DNA of 64,000 nt from Podarcis raffonei (Eukaryota; Chordata; Lepidosauria; Squamata; Lacertidae), in contig NC_070614.1 in assembly GCF_027172205.1 (NCBI RefSeq), forward strand, positions 46,014,501-46,078,500. The letters are read 5' to 3'. Under the pieces are notes generated by a model. The model did not search any database. It was not told where the DNA came from and saw nothing but the letters and a program-made list of their open reading frames with translations. Position numbers and translations under genes: made by a program. Positions 18,436 to 29,557 of the stretch are shown here, one piece after another; the first letter of the stretch is position 1; every line of letters begins with the position of its first letter.

Positions 18436-21400
18436 ATGGTGAGGCTCTTGCTGCTACTGCCCCACATGGTGTGCAAGATAGGCTCAATGAAGTGCCCTAC
18501 AGGTGATCCAATCCATGTTCCCCATGAATGGTACCAAGCAGGTGATCTTCTCATTGGTGCAATAGTTTCTCAGGTCATTTACTCTTTCGATGAAGTTTAC
18601 TTTGAAGAGCAGCCATCTCAAAAGCTGTTTGGCCTTCCAATGTAAGCATTATATTCTCTTCTCACCCCTGTTTTCTTTTCCCCCTGCTCAGCTCCACCAA
18701 ATCACAAAACAATTTCTAAAAAAGCAATCTTTGCATGAGTGATCTTATGTTCAAGGAAATTATATTTAGAATCCAGGGCCAGTCCTCTCAACCTTGGGTC
18801 CCCAGATGTTGCTGGACTGCAACTCCCATCATCCCTGAGCTCTGGCCTTGCTAGCTAGAGATGATGGGAGTTGTAGTTCAACAACATCTGGGGACCCAAG
18901 GTTGAGAAAGGCTGAATAACTGAAGTGCTTTCTGAATATTCTGCATTTTACTGAGATTATAGGAAATATTAAATTTTGTCAATGGGAGCTATTTTCTTTT
19001 GTAAAGCGGGAGCAGATTTCTTGGTGAGACAGAGCCACAAAAATAGTCTCCTGGCAGTAGGGTTTGTTTTTTGTTTTTGCTGCTGATTACAGGGATGGAG
19101 AGCAATAAGGTGGTGGAGAGGCTGGGCTTTGTGGGAGGACGGGCGTGACTGCAAGTTTGGCACCTTCCTAAGTAGCAGTGACACTATTCATAGAATGATA
19201 GTTGGAATGCATGAATCTCAGTTTTTTTCTAATTATGTGATTTGTAAAAGTTTTATATATTTTTGCTTCTCCATACCATAGGCAGGTATGCCACCCAAAC
19301 TGTATATCATGTCCTTCTAAATTTAACAACAAAATCCAGTCTTTTATCCAACATAATCATGATATCTCAAATAAAGTTGAAGGTCTGGCAGGCTGAAGCC
19401 TCCGTTTTTTGTTTTTTATTTTGAAAGAATCTTAATTTTATATTTTGCTCTGGGCTTCTTTCCCTGCCATATGATCCTTAATAATTTTTTCTGCCACCCT
19501 TTGAAGCATAGAATATTATTTACGAATTGGACATTTTGAAATAGAAATAGCATTTTTGGAAGGACATTCATGGCATGGCAGAAACTCTGCCTAGCAGTGA
19601 TAGGTTCATTCTCTCCCATATTTCCAAATTTCTCTTTATTTATTTCCAAGCTTTTACATAGTTGTATTGATAGATATTATAGTTAGTTGTTGTATTCTTT
19701 TCCCCATTGTTTTAAAAAAATATGTCTACAGTATTCACAGTCTAGCAACAAAATTCTATCAGAACACCCTGGCCTTGGGTTTTGCCATAAAAGAGATCAA
19801 TGACAATCTGAAGATCTTGCCCAATGTCACCCTTGGTTTCCACATCTATGACAGCTACTTCGATGGGAGAATGACCTATCGAACCACTTTGGACCTTCTC
19901 TTCAAATGGCAAAGATTTGTTCCCAACTACAAATGTGACACTCAGAAAAACCTCATGGCTGTGATTGGGGGACTTACTGCTGACACTTCTATCCACATGG
20001 CAGATATCTTAAGTCTCTACAGGATTCCACAGGTAGAATCAGTGCATAGGGGAATGTTGGGAAGTTTCTTTTGCAATACTTTTATTCAGAAGGAAAAGAG
20101 AAATGAGCCAGTGTGGTTTAGTGGTTAAGAGTGGTAGTCTCGTAATCTGGGGAACCGGGTTCGCGTCTCCTCTCCTCCACATGCAGCTGCTGGGTGACCT
20201 TGGGCCAGTCACACTTCTTTGAAGTCTCTCAGCCCCACTCACCTCACAGAGTGTTTGTTGTGGGGGAGGAAGGGAAAGGAGAATGTTAGCTGCTTTGAGA
20301 CTCCTTAAAGGGAGTGAAAGGCGGGATATCAAATCCAAACTCATCCCCTTCTTCTTCTTCTTCTTCTTCTTCTTCTTCTTCTTCTTCTTCTTCTTCTGTG
20401 TGATAGAGAAATAACCTGGAAATTGCATTATTTCCCCATAACTAGAAATTCAACCAGTTTTTTCTTTCTTTCTTTTAATGATTAGAATTGTGCCTACAAA
20501 CTACTTAAGGAAATGCTCTGCTAAATTATCATTTTCTTTTAGCTCACCTATGGCTCATTTGCTTCAGAGGAGAGTCAATCAATGCAGAAGTCTTTTTTTA
20601 CCATGGTCCCAAATGAAGACCTTCAATATGCAGGGATTATCCTGTTACTTCAGTACTTCAGATGGAAGTGGGTGGGGCTCTTTGTTGTCAAACATGACAG
20701 TGGAGAACATTTTTTGAAGATCCTGGAGCCATTGTTTTCCCAGAATGGAATCTGTTCAGCCTTCACAAAAAGAATCCCGCTTCAAGCTCGAATAGAAGAT
20801 CTAGAAAAAATATCTGGTGAAATTGAAGGTATTTATGAAGGTCTCAGAGATGAAAAGGCCAGTACCCTTATCATCTATGGAGATGATGGGACAATTGCAT
20901 GGCTGAAAACAGCTATGTTTGTAATAGATTGTAGCAATAAGCAAAACACATCATTTGCAAAGGTCTGGATCATGACAGCCCAGATAGATTTTGTATCATT
21001 TGGATTGGTGAAAAACGTAGATTTTCAGCTGTTCCAAGGTGCCCTTTCATTTACAATTCACTCAGAAGAGATTCTAGAGTTCAACCACTTCCTTCAGAAC
21101 ATCCAGATACACAGGACCAAAGCAGATGGCTTTTTGAAGGACTTCTGGGAGCAGGCATTTGACTGTTTATATCCAGATCCTGATATGCCAGTCATGGATG
21201 ATGGAACATGTACTGGAGAGGAGAGGCTGGAAAGTCTCACTGCAGGTGTTTTTGTAATGCACATGACTGGGCAGAGCTACAGTATCTATAATGCTGCCTA
21301 TGCTATAGCTCACGCATTGCATGCCATTTCCTCATCCAGATCCCCACGCAGAACAGTGACTGTTGGTTACAATATTGGATCTCCATCTCTGCAGCCTTGG

Positions 21401-24400
21401 CAGGTAATGTTACGGAGCCAAATATTTTCCTGTCAATGGACTGATTAGCAGAAGGACAGGAAGTTGCTTTATACTAAGTTAGGCCTCATATCCATCTGTT
21501 GTGTACTCTGTCTGGTTTGGGCTGTCCAGGGTTTGAGACAATATGAGATTCCCAGTGTCACTGGAAGATTCTGGGGATTGAATCTGGGAGAAGCTCAACC
21601 AGGGAGTTGCTACACTTTACAGCCCCTCTTCTCATGTGTAAAAATACACACAAACAACTGACAAATTACAGTGGTACCTCGGGTTACATACACTTCAGGT
21701 TACAGACTCCGCTAACCCAGAAACTACCTCGGGTTAAGAACTTTGCTTCAGGATGAGAACAGAAATTGTACAGTGACGGCGCAGCAGCAGCAGGAGGCCC
21801 TGTTAGCTAAAGTGGTGCTTCAGGTTAAGAACAGTTTCAGGTTAAGAATGGACCTCCGGAACGAATTAAGTACGTAACCAGAGGTACCACTGTATTCTGC
21901 ATGTTAGTCATGGATACTCTTCTGCTGTCTACATTTCATCTTGTAATTTGTTACCTTGGAATATGTTTCACTTGGGAACCTCAAATAGTTTGATTCTTCT
22001 TCTTTTTAAATAGATCAACTCATTTCTTCAAGGTGTTTCATTCAACAACTCAGCTGGAGAAACGGTATCATTTAATGATAACAGGGAAATGAGAGGAGGA
22101 TTTGACATCATGAATCTGGTCACATTCCCAAACATGTCTTTCCAGAGAGTGAAAGTTGGATGGGTGGGTCTCAGTGATAGAGGAGATAAAGAGTTAATCA
22201 TCAATGAGGACAAAATTCTATGGCACCAAAGTTTTAACCAGGTACGGATCGTAGTAATCAACCTGCAGAGAGTTTGCCTTGTTAGGTTATGATTAAAGTT
22301 CACATATTGATGAAGTGTAAGATTGTCCTTTGGTTGGAAATAGCAGAGCACTTCCACCCCCAACGCCTCTCATATTTTTGTACAGGTGCTTCCCTCTTCT
22401 TTGTGCAATGAGCCCTGCCACTCTGGTCATCAGAAGAAAAGGAAGGAAGGGGAAATGTTTTGTTGCTATGATTGTACTCCATGCCCAGAGGGGAAGATTT
22501 CAAACCAGATTGGTAGGTAATGCCCTTGTAGCCTAATAACCACATAAAGAGACTGACACACAGGCTGGGCTTGAGTTGGGCCACTTATCTTTATTGAACA
22601 TAACAAGATCAGCAGAGGAAGATAAATTCAAAAGGCAGTACTGTCTTGATACAGAACTGTAGCCATTGGGTGACACACAGGGATTTTTCCAGGCAGAACC
22701 AGTGCTTTTTTGGGGGGGGCACGGTGGAACACATACCCCTGCCCAGGGAGGGGAGTTTGGGGTGGCCATGGTGGAGGCGATGGCGTTGCTGCTGCTTCTC
22801 CTTTTGCCGGTCTCAAGTAAACCCCCCCCCCCGCCGTCACCTTTGCTGTCCTCTCAGCACCGCAGCTTCCTCGTGTCCCTCGTCTGGGGGTTTAGAGGGG
22901 GTTTGGGGTAGGAAGGGGGGAGGGAAGCAGCCAAAATGAGAGTAGCCCCAAACATCCTTTTGAAACAAAGCACTGTCCAGAACTCAATGGAACTCAGTTC
23001 TGGTACCTCTCAGGTGTGCACCATTGCCATAACTAAGAGAATGAGGGAGGTCTTCAAGGTGTTTTGAAAATTATTGAATCCTTGTCTCTCTGGTCAGTTT
23101 TGGAGCAGAGCCTGCTCTCCTTCAAAAATTATATCCTGAAAAGAAAAGCCCTGTGAGAGACATTATTTTTAGGGGAGCTCAAAGCAAACTATGCATAACC
23201 TGAATTAACAGGAGCTATGAAAGCAAAAGCCTCAGGCCAGCAAAGGAAAGCATTTGCTACCCTACAATCTCTGATTGCCTATTGATTTTGAAACCCTGCC
23301 TGACCTTGGTTTGCTTTGCAATTGTGCTAGCAGATTAATTGCTGCTTCACCAGAGGATGCCAGAATCCTCTGGTATCAATCCAGCAACGATTGTGGGAGA
23401 GAGAAAAACCAAAATCCCCAGCAAAGAAGGGACAACCCTGATAGGCTAGAATGTACGTATTCTTTTTTTATATAAAAAAGAAAGAGAGAGGTCCCTGCAC
23501 AAATGAACAAGTGTTACAGGGGCTGGGAATCAAACCAAAAGTTTTGCTCCTTATATTGGGCCCTAAAGTGGCGTCCCCATCTCATACCACTTTTATATGT
23601 GACAGTATGTTCATGTCTGTTTGGTGTGCTGTCTCTCATGGCCAATGTGCCTCGGCAGCCAGTGCTGCTGTGGCGGAACAGCCATAATGTACAATTCATG
23701 ACAAGACATGTTTCATTCAGTGTTCTAGGTCACATGAATCAGAACTGGATTTCTATTTAAGCTTTTTTTTATGTTTCTCAGATATGGATGCATGTTCCAA
23801 TTGCCCAGAAGATCAATATCCAAACAAGAAGAGGAATGGATGCATCCCCAAAGTTATACATTTTCTGTCCTATAAAGAACCTTTAGGGATCACTTTAGCC
23901 TCAGTTTGTGTCTTGTGTTCTTTGATTACAGCTTTGGTGTTGGCTATTTTTATCCAGCACAAAGATACCCCCATAGTCATAGCCAACAACCGCGAGCTCA
24001 CCTACACTCTCCTGGTCTCCCTCCTGCTCTGCTTCCTCTCCTCTCTGCTTTTCCTTGGCCAACCTGGGAAAGTGACCTGTCTTCTCCAACAACCTGCTTT
24101 TGGCATCATCTTCTCTGTAGCTGTTTCTTGTGTGTTGGCCAAGACTATCATTGTTTCTCTAGCATTCATAGCCACAAAGCCAGGATCTATGATGAAGAAA
24201 TGGGTGGGAAAGAGACTGGCTCATTCCATTGTCCTTTTAGGTTCCCTCATTCAAGTGGGTATCTGTACTCTGTGGCTGACAACGTCTCCCCCCTTCCCTG
24301 ATCTAGACATGAAATCAGTAGCTGAAGAAACCATTGTGCAATGTAATGTTGGGTCTGTCACCATGTTCTACTGTGTCTTAGGCTACATGGGCTTCTTGGC

Positions 24401-24683
24401 CATTGCTAGTTTCGTTGTGGCCTTCCTGGCCCGCAAGTTACCTGACAGTTTTAATGAAGCCCAGTTCATCACCTTCAGTATGTTAGCATTTTGCAGTGTT
24501 TGGGTCTCTTTTGTTCCAACCTACCTGAGCACAAGAGGGAAAAACATGGTGGCTGTGGAGATCTTCTCCATCTTGGCCTCCAGTGCTGGTTTACTGGCTT
24601 GTATCTTTTCCCCAAAATGCTACATCATTGTGCTGAGGCCTGAACTGAACAGCAGGGATCAATTAATACGAAGAAAGGATTAA
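18436..24683 (+). CDS. Vomeronasal type-2 receptor, V2R-A (complete, 6 exons)
   Basis: Family C GPCR expected in vomeronasal sensory neurons, where V2Rs bind peptide or amino-acid-type cues. Exons: 18436-18641, 19741-20032, 20543-21403, 22014-22241, 22386-22512, 23782-24683. Total coding length is 2616 bp, 871 residues, in frame with GT/AG at every junction. Signal peptide [13 protein letters not shown]. The Venus-flytrap ligand domain spans exons 1-4 ('FAIKEINDN', '[13 protein letters not shown]'). The cysteine-rich linker is exon 5 to early exon 6 ('[16 protein letters not shown]', '[13 protein letters not shown]'). Seven membrane helices lie in exon 6, with 'FSPKCYI' near the end. The most diverged of the four paralogues. 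Introns hold a foldback, an L1, a SINE and MITEs. Nothing suggests a pseudogene. Confidence 0.92.
18787..18906. mobile_element. Foldback (palindromic) MITE in V2R-A intron 1
   Basis: Arms of about 46 bp at 18787-18832 and 18861-18906 are inverted copies with a few mismatches ('aactcccatcat' against 'atgatgggagtt'). A 28-bp centre contains 'ttgctagctag'. Partial relatives: 3720-3846, 32205-32295, 48545-48630 and 63880-63970. Confidence 0.7.
19225..19665 (-). mobile_element. L1 ORF2 fragment in V2R-A intron 1
   Basis: The minus strand encodes '[19 protein letters not shown]' then '[20 protein letters not shown]', matching the segment after the RT core in the L1 at 5754-8053. It ends about 75 bp upstream of exon 2. 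Confidence 0.75.
20105..20396 (+). mobile_element. tRNA-derived SINE with (TTC)n tail in V2R-A intron 2
   Basis: The head 'gagccagtgtggtttagtgg' and 'ccgggttcgcgtctcc' is tRNA-like. The body is 'gctgggtgaccttgggccag', and 'gggatatcaaatccaaactc' precedes a TTC run (about 20347-20396). It is absent from the short intron 2 of genes B, C and D, so it inserted after these lineages split from A. Confidence 0.7.
21436..21610. mobile_element. SINE remnant in V2R-A intron 3
   Basis: Degenerate MIR/CORE-like motifs 'gttgctttatactaagttag' and 'ggggattgaatctgggag'. The same remnant lies in intron 3 of B (about 32460-32660) and C (about 48795-48995), so it predates the array. Confidence 0.45.
21669..21892. 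mobile_element. Tigger-like MITE in V2R-A intron 3
   Basis: Ends 'cagtggtacctcgggtta' and 'gtaaccagaggtaccactg' with TA at 21667-21668 and 21893-21894. Absent at the matching positions of B and C. Confidence 0.75.
22700..22975. mobile_element. hAT-like non-autonomous element in V2R-A intron 5
   Basis: Short inverted ends 'cagtgcttt' (22700) and 'aaagcactg' (22967-22975), with flanking octamers that are 6 of 8 identical ('ggcagaac', 'tccagaac'). GC-rich interior. Orthologous copies lie in intron 5 of B and C. A short frame inside reads like a signal peptide ('[13 protein letters not shown]') but differs between copies. Confidence 0.5.
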
Positions 24684-25440
24684 GCCATCTGTCTTCACTC
24701 ATCATACCCTAGGGTCTGTTGGAGAAGGCAGTTGGGAGAAAATACATGCATACAACATTAGTTATAGACATTTGCTTTAAAGTTATGACTGCATTTCTCT
24801 ACAAAGTATAAGCTGCATTTCAATTTGACATTTTCCACATGCATATTTTCGATTTCCATTCAGGCCTTCATTGGACATTGGTAGCTGTGATGGGTTCCTT
24901 CATTTCTGTATCAGAATTTCTCATTTTATCAGTTGAAAATAATAAATCTATTTCTAACTCAGTTATGTATTTTATTTATGATTTGTGAAGTGGATATAAT
25001 TTGTATAAGGTATGTGGTGGATTTTTTGTTTATGTTTTTCCTGGATATATGTGCAAATATGAATAAAAATTTATAAAAGAAAAAAAAGAAAATAATAAAT
25101 CTATTTCTGTTGTGTTGTGGTTTCTTTCTATTTCTTCTCCCTGGGAGTGTTTTTCAACAAAAAGATGTTGTGGTTGGAGGAAACTGTCAGTATCATTTCT
25201 CTCAGTTTCTTGTTCTTTCGTACTTTAGAACTTGAATCCAGTTTTAATTTCCAAAGCAAATTGCAACATACTCATATTTTTTTAAAAAAAATCATCATGA
25301 TTTTTTCCTGTGTTTTAGGGGTCATTTATCCTGATAGAAACATTTCTGTATCCAATATTTCATATAATGTATTTTCATGTTATTTCTGTAAATAAATGCA
25401 TTTGTTGCATATTTTCCCCATGAAGTGTAACACAGAATGG
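24684..25440 (+). other. 3' flank/3' UTR of V2R-A
   Basis: Homologous to the regions after B (41151-41800) and C (52899-53620). A candidate polyadenylation signal AATAAA lies at 24941-24946, and another AATAAA occurs at about 25393. A short retroposon at 24956-25087 interrupts it. Confidence 0.5.
24956..25087 (+). mobile_element. Very short L1-type retroposon with 21-bp target duplication
   Basis: 132 bp, AT-rich, ending 'gaataaaaatttataaaag' plus an A run. It is flanked by a 21-bp perfect direct repeat (24935-24955 and 25088-25108) that begins 'gaaaataataaatc'. It looks like the extreme 3' end of an L1. It is absent after B and C, and it duplicates the AATAAA motif. Confidence 0.7.
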
Positions 25441-25489
25441 GATAGGAAAACAAGAACCATTTAATTTGGGATTATTGAGTCTTTATGAT

Positions 25490-28400
25490 TTTGGGCTGTG
25501 TCCCAGCTGCAGCCACCCCTCACTGCGCTATGGTGCTGGGGACACTAGCCTGATTTGTGGGCACCTTGTGAGGTTTGCAGGCACAATGTGCACAATGCTG
25601 GGGGGTGGGGACCCCACCCAGGTTTTTCCCCTTGTGTGGCAGGCATTCACCACCATTTTTGTTTGGATCACATGGTCGGCGCCATTTTGTTTGGATCACA
25701 TGGTCAGCGCATTTTGTTTGGATCACATGGTTGGCACCTTTTTGTTTTGAACATGTGGTCAGGGCCATTTAGTTTGTATGAGCATGTGTGAGCCTCCCTA
25801 CACATTAACCGGCCTTTGGGGGCCTGGTGCTTTGCACTGCTGTCTCTTGATCAGATTGGAAGGCAGTGGTGGACAGTCGCCCCTTCCTCATAACCTTCCA
25901 AAAAGGCTGTGTTGCGGCAACCCCCTGCCTCCTTCCTACGTTCAACTGGCTGGGCCTAGTGGGTTGTAGTATGGCGCTGCCTTGTAATAGATGCCAACCC
26001 CGTCAGGATTATTAAAGGGTACCCTTTCAGTGATGCATGATAATTGACAGGACAGGACCATTGGCCATCTAAGGAAGTGTTTAGAGCAAGGCTATTCTGG
26101 CATGGCTAGGTTGTCCTCACACTGCCATCATTCCCGAGGCGGGAGGCGCAGGGATGAGTTACCTTTCACCAGCCCTTCTGACAGCTCCTCAAGCCCCGAC
26201 GTGCACAGAGTGTAATGCAAGAAGAAAAGATCACAAAAATCCAGGAGCCATGGATGCAAATACAGAAGCTACTCTTTGGACTTGTCGGAGTCCTCAGGTA
26301 CACCTGATTCTTCTCTATCCCATGAGGACAGGATAAAAGGGTACTGGGTGACCACTCACAAATCTCCAGGGCTCCCTAAATGGGTCTGGTTGCGGAGAAA
26401 TAAGCAACATTGCCGTGACAATGGGGCTACTGGGAGGGTTGGATGCCAGGGAATCTAACATCAGAAGATCTGCCTCATGTAGCCTTCAATCAAAAGTGGC
26501 CAATTGCCATACGAAGGATAAGAAATTGATGTGGAATGCAATTTCCACAACTGGATGATGGGGTGGTTTCTTCAGCATACCCTGACAGGGGGTAGCATTT
26601 ATTTAACAATCAACACATCATCCTTAAAGCAAAATTGATGGCTGGGGAGGCGGCTGCCCTAGATTATGACGAAGAATTTAGAGAGAGGGCTGCCAAGGAT
26701 CCCACGGTTAAAGATACATGGACAGAGTTGGTTGCCCCCCATGTAGAGAAGAGAGGGGACCTGGCAAAACCTTCTAAGATGCATCTCAAGGTGCCGCATA
26801 AGGTCTGCTGGCAGTATAAAAATGGGTCATGTAACAGAGAGAGGTGCTGCTAATCCCACAAATGAAAGTGCTCTGGGGGCTCCCACTCTTGCTCTAAGTG
26901 TTTTCAGGATAGAAAATCTTTTTGCAGCTTTCCAAATTCAGGATCCAGGCCCATAAAGAAGTATGGCGGACCCGCAGTGGGTAACTCAGGCACTCAGTCA
27001 GTGAATGCTCTGTGCAGAAGTGACGCCCTCTTTCCCTAGCCCCCTCTGCTGTCACCCTTACAGCCATGGTGCTTCACTTATGAGTATACCCGAATAGGGA
27101 GGCTGCAAAATAACTGAAGGACGGGTTTCATGATGGCTTCCGGATCCCTGCTGTAGGTACACCAATCTCAAAGAACCCTCCCAACCAAAAGTCAGTAAGG
27201 GATATGCCGCTCGTTGCACAGAAAAAGATTGAGAAGGAATGGCTCCTCGGCCGCATTGCAGGTCCTTTCCCTGCACCACCCTTCAAAAAATTCATTGTGT
27301 CACCCCTTGGAATTATACCCAAGAAGACTCCTGGGTAATTCTGCATGATCTACAACTTGTCTTAATTAAAAGGCGGCTTGTTAAATGACACCAGTCCCGA
27401 GGAGAAGTGTCCGGTCAAGTCAACCTCACTGGATTATGTGATAAAATTAATTAGATTAGAGAGAGTGGTCCGAGTGCCCTGTTGGCAAAATGTGACATTG
27501 AGTTGGCATTCTGCTTACACCCGGTACATCCCAATGAGTTTTGGTTGCTGGGTTTCAAGTTCCAGGACAGCTGGTACTTTGACAAAGTTATGCCCATGGG
27601 CTGTTCTGTCACCTGTGCAGCCTTCAAAACCTTTAGCACATTTGTAGAGTGGGCCATGAAGGTGACTTTTGTCTGTCCATGCATCATGCATTACCTCAAT
27701 GATTATTTGATTATTGGTCCCCTGACCACACGGCATGTGCACAAGTGTTAGCCGCATTTGTGCACCTTACTGTGGAATTTAGTATCCTGCTTGCTGCAGA
27801 GAAAATGGAAGGCCCAGCCACCATTTTGTCTGACTTGGGTATTGAGTTGGACACATATAAACAAACCTCCCATCTACCTGAAGTAAAACTGGACACTTTG
27901 AAATCTCTATTGTCTGCCATGATCAACGCTAAAAAGACTACGCTGAGGCAAGTCCAATCTCTGCTTGGTCATCTCAATTTTGCTTGCAGAGTCATTGCCC
28001 AAGGGAGAGCCTGCTGTGCACGTCTGGCGTGGCTCACCACTGGGGGGATTGCCTCCCCATCACCATGTCAGGGTGTCCCGCAACATTAAGGAGGGTCTCA
28101 AGATCTGGTTGACTTTTCTTAGGGAATATAATGGAGTGTCATTTTGGCAGCAGCCGTTCAACAGAAAAGATGAGCTGAAAGTGCACTCTGACACCTTCGG
28201 TCGCTTCAGCTTTGGAGTCTTCTTCAGAGGCTTTTGGTGTGCCTATCCTTGGTCGGCGTCCTGGCATTTGGCGGGCATTTGGCGGGAGCTAACCTTTCTT
28301 GAATTCTTTCCCATTCTAGTCACCCTTCATTTATGTGGTGACCAGTTTGAGAACACCAGGGTATGATTTGGTCTGACAACCAGGCAGTAGTAAGAATCAC

Positions 28401-28915
28401 AGGCAAGTATCGGGTCATCCGGGTGCTTTGCTTGTTCATGCTTGAATGCCTTAAGGGTAACATTTTCTTCATGGCTCAGTTTGTCCCAGGCCTAAATGAC
28501 AAAATAGTGGGTGCCTTATCTCGTTTCCAGATGGAGCACTTTTGAGAACTCGCACGAGAGGCAGCTCAGCTTCCAGACGCCTTCTCAGATGAGCTTTTGG
28601 AGACTGGACAAGAGAAATGACACAGGGAGTATTACATTCCCTAGCCCCTTCCAATAGGAGATCTTATTCTAGGGCATGGGCAGCATTTGAGGGGTTGTGA
28701 GGCTGCTATGGCTTTGCTCCCAGACAGGCAGCTTCTGAAGCGGATGTATTGAAATACTTGGTTTCCCTTAGGCAGAGCGGCCTGGCCATCATAACCATGT
28801 CACTCCATAGGGTAGCCATATCTTATTTTTGTCACTTCCTCCAGCAACCAGACCCTTGTAATACATTTCATGTTAAGAAGCTGATCGCTGGCTGGAGGCA
28901 CTTACGCACACATAC
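25490..28915 (+). mobile_element. DIRS-like tyrosine-recombinase retroelement, broken (copy 1)
   Basis: Fossil retroelement in the spacer between V2R-A and V2R-B. Left part (about 25655-25745) has three short tandem copies of 'ttggatcacatggt'-type units. A gag-like stretch lies at about 26635-26850, with 'VCWQYKNGSC'. RT and RNase H-like pieces lie at about 27380-28550 ('FGVFFRGF', 'WSDNQAVVRI'). The start of a tyrosine recombinase-like segment lies at about 28750-28915 ('QQPDPCNTFHVKKLIAGW'). It is broken in many places and incomplete. Copy 2 at 41840 is the same insertion duplicated, so it predates the B/C duplication and is older than the LTR elements here. Confidence 0.75.
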
Positions 28916-28934
28916 TGACAAAAGGGCGCTCTAA

Positions 28935-29375
28935 TCTAAAATAAAATAAAAATACAGAAAAGTGTAACTGAACATGCCATCACTTTCTTTCTGGGAGATA
29001 TTGAGGGTTACTTTTTAAAAATGCAATTCAGAGTCTGGGGCCCTTGTCTGGGGTTCACTCAGCATAGAACTCTGCACTCAAATTCCCCTGTCTCAGTCCT
29101 TCAGGGACCAGAGCAAACTTGTTTTGTCCATGTGAAAAATAAAAAATAAAATAAAAAGTTTTTGAGCAAAAGTGCCACTCAAAGTCCTGGATCTAATGAA
29201 GTAATTATCTCCCTCTGCAATTATCCAGATCACAATAATTTGTTCAGCTAGACAGAGTTCTCAGGAGTTTTCTAAGGACATTGGAAAACAGTGAACAACC
29301 CAGCATAGTAAGAGCATTAAATATGCTCCTGTGCTAGTGAGATGTAGGAGTGTTGGGCATAGAGAGGGGGAGTCA
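28935..29375 (+). promoter_or_regulatory. Conserved 5' block upstream of V2R-B (putative promoter)
   Basis: Corresponds to the blocks before A, C and D. Core: 'gtaattatctccctctgcaa', then 'ttatccagatcacaataatt' and 'tgttcagctagacagag' at 29200-29257. About 180 bp before exon 1's ATG the four units again align. Confidence 0.45.
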
Positions 29376-29557
29376 TTATTGTCAACATTTTTATTATTAT
29401 TATAATGGAGTTTTAATCATTTTAGTTCGTATTCAAAGCATTTGTACACCTGCTGATGCTAAAAAGAAGGCTAAGTGCAACCTCCAAGGCAGCTCAATCG
29501 AGACAGGGGAGGTGTTTGGACAACTCTGCATCTTCCAAGAGAGAGTTTGAAGCTACC

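Noticed and set aside
22028-22363. Antisense frames over V2R exon 4 (repeated at 32842 and 49179)
   Set aside because: They mirror the conserved sense exon and have no independent features.
25655-25745. CRISPR-like short direct repeats
   Set aside because: Three degenerate tandem units inside a eukaryotic DIRS-like fossil; no spacers, no cas genes.
25490-28915. Host origin for the recombinase/RNase H-like pieces
   Set aside because: Their order and motifs fit a DIRS-like retroelement, and the frames are broken.
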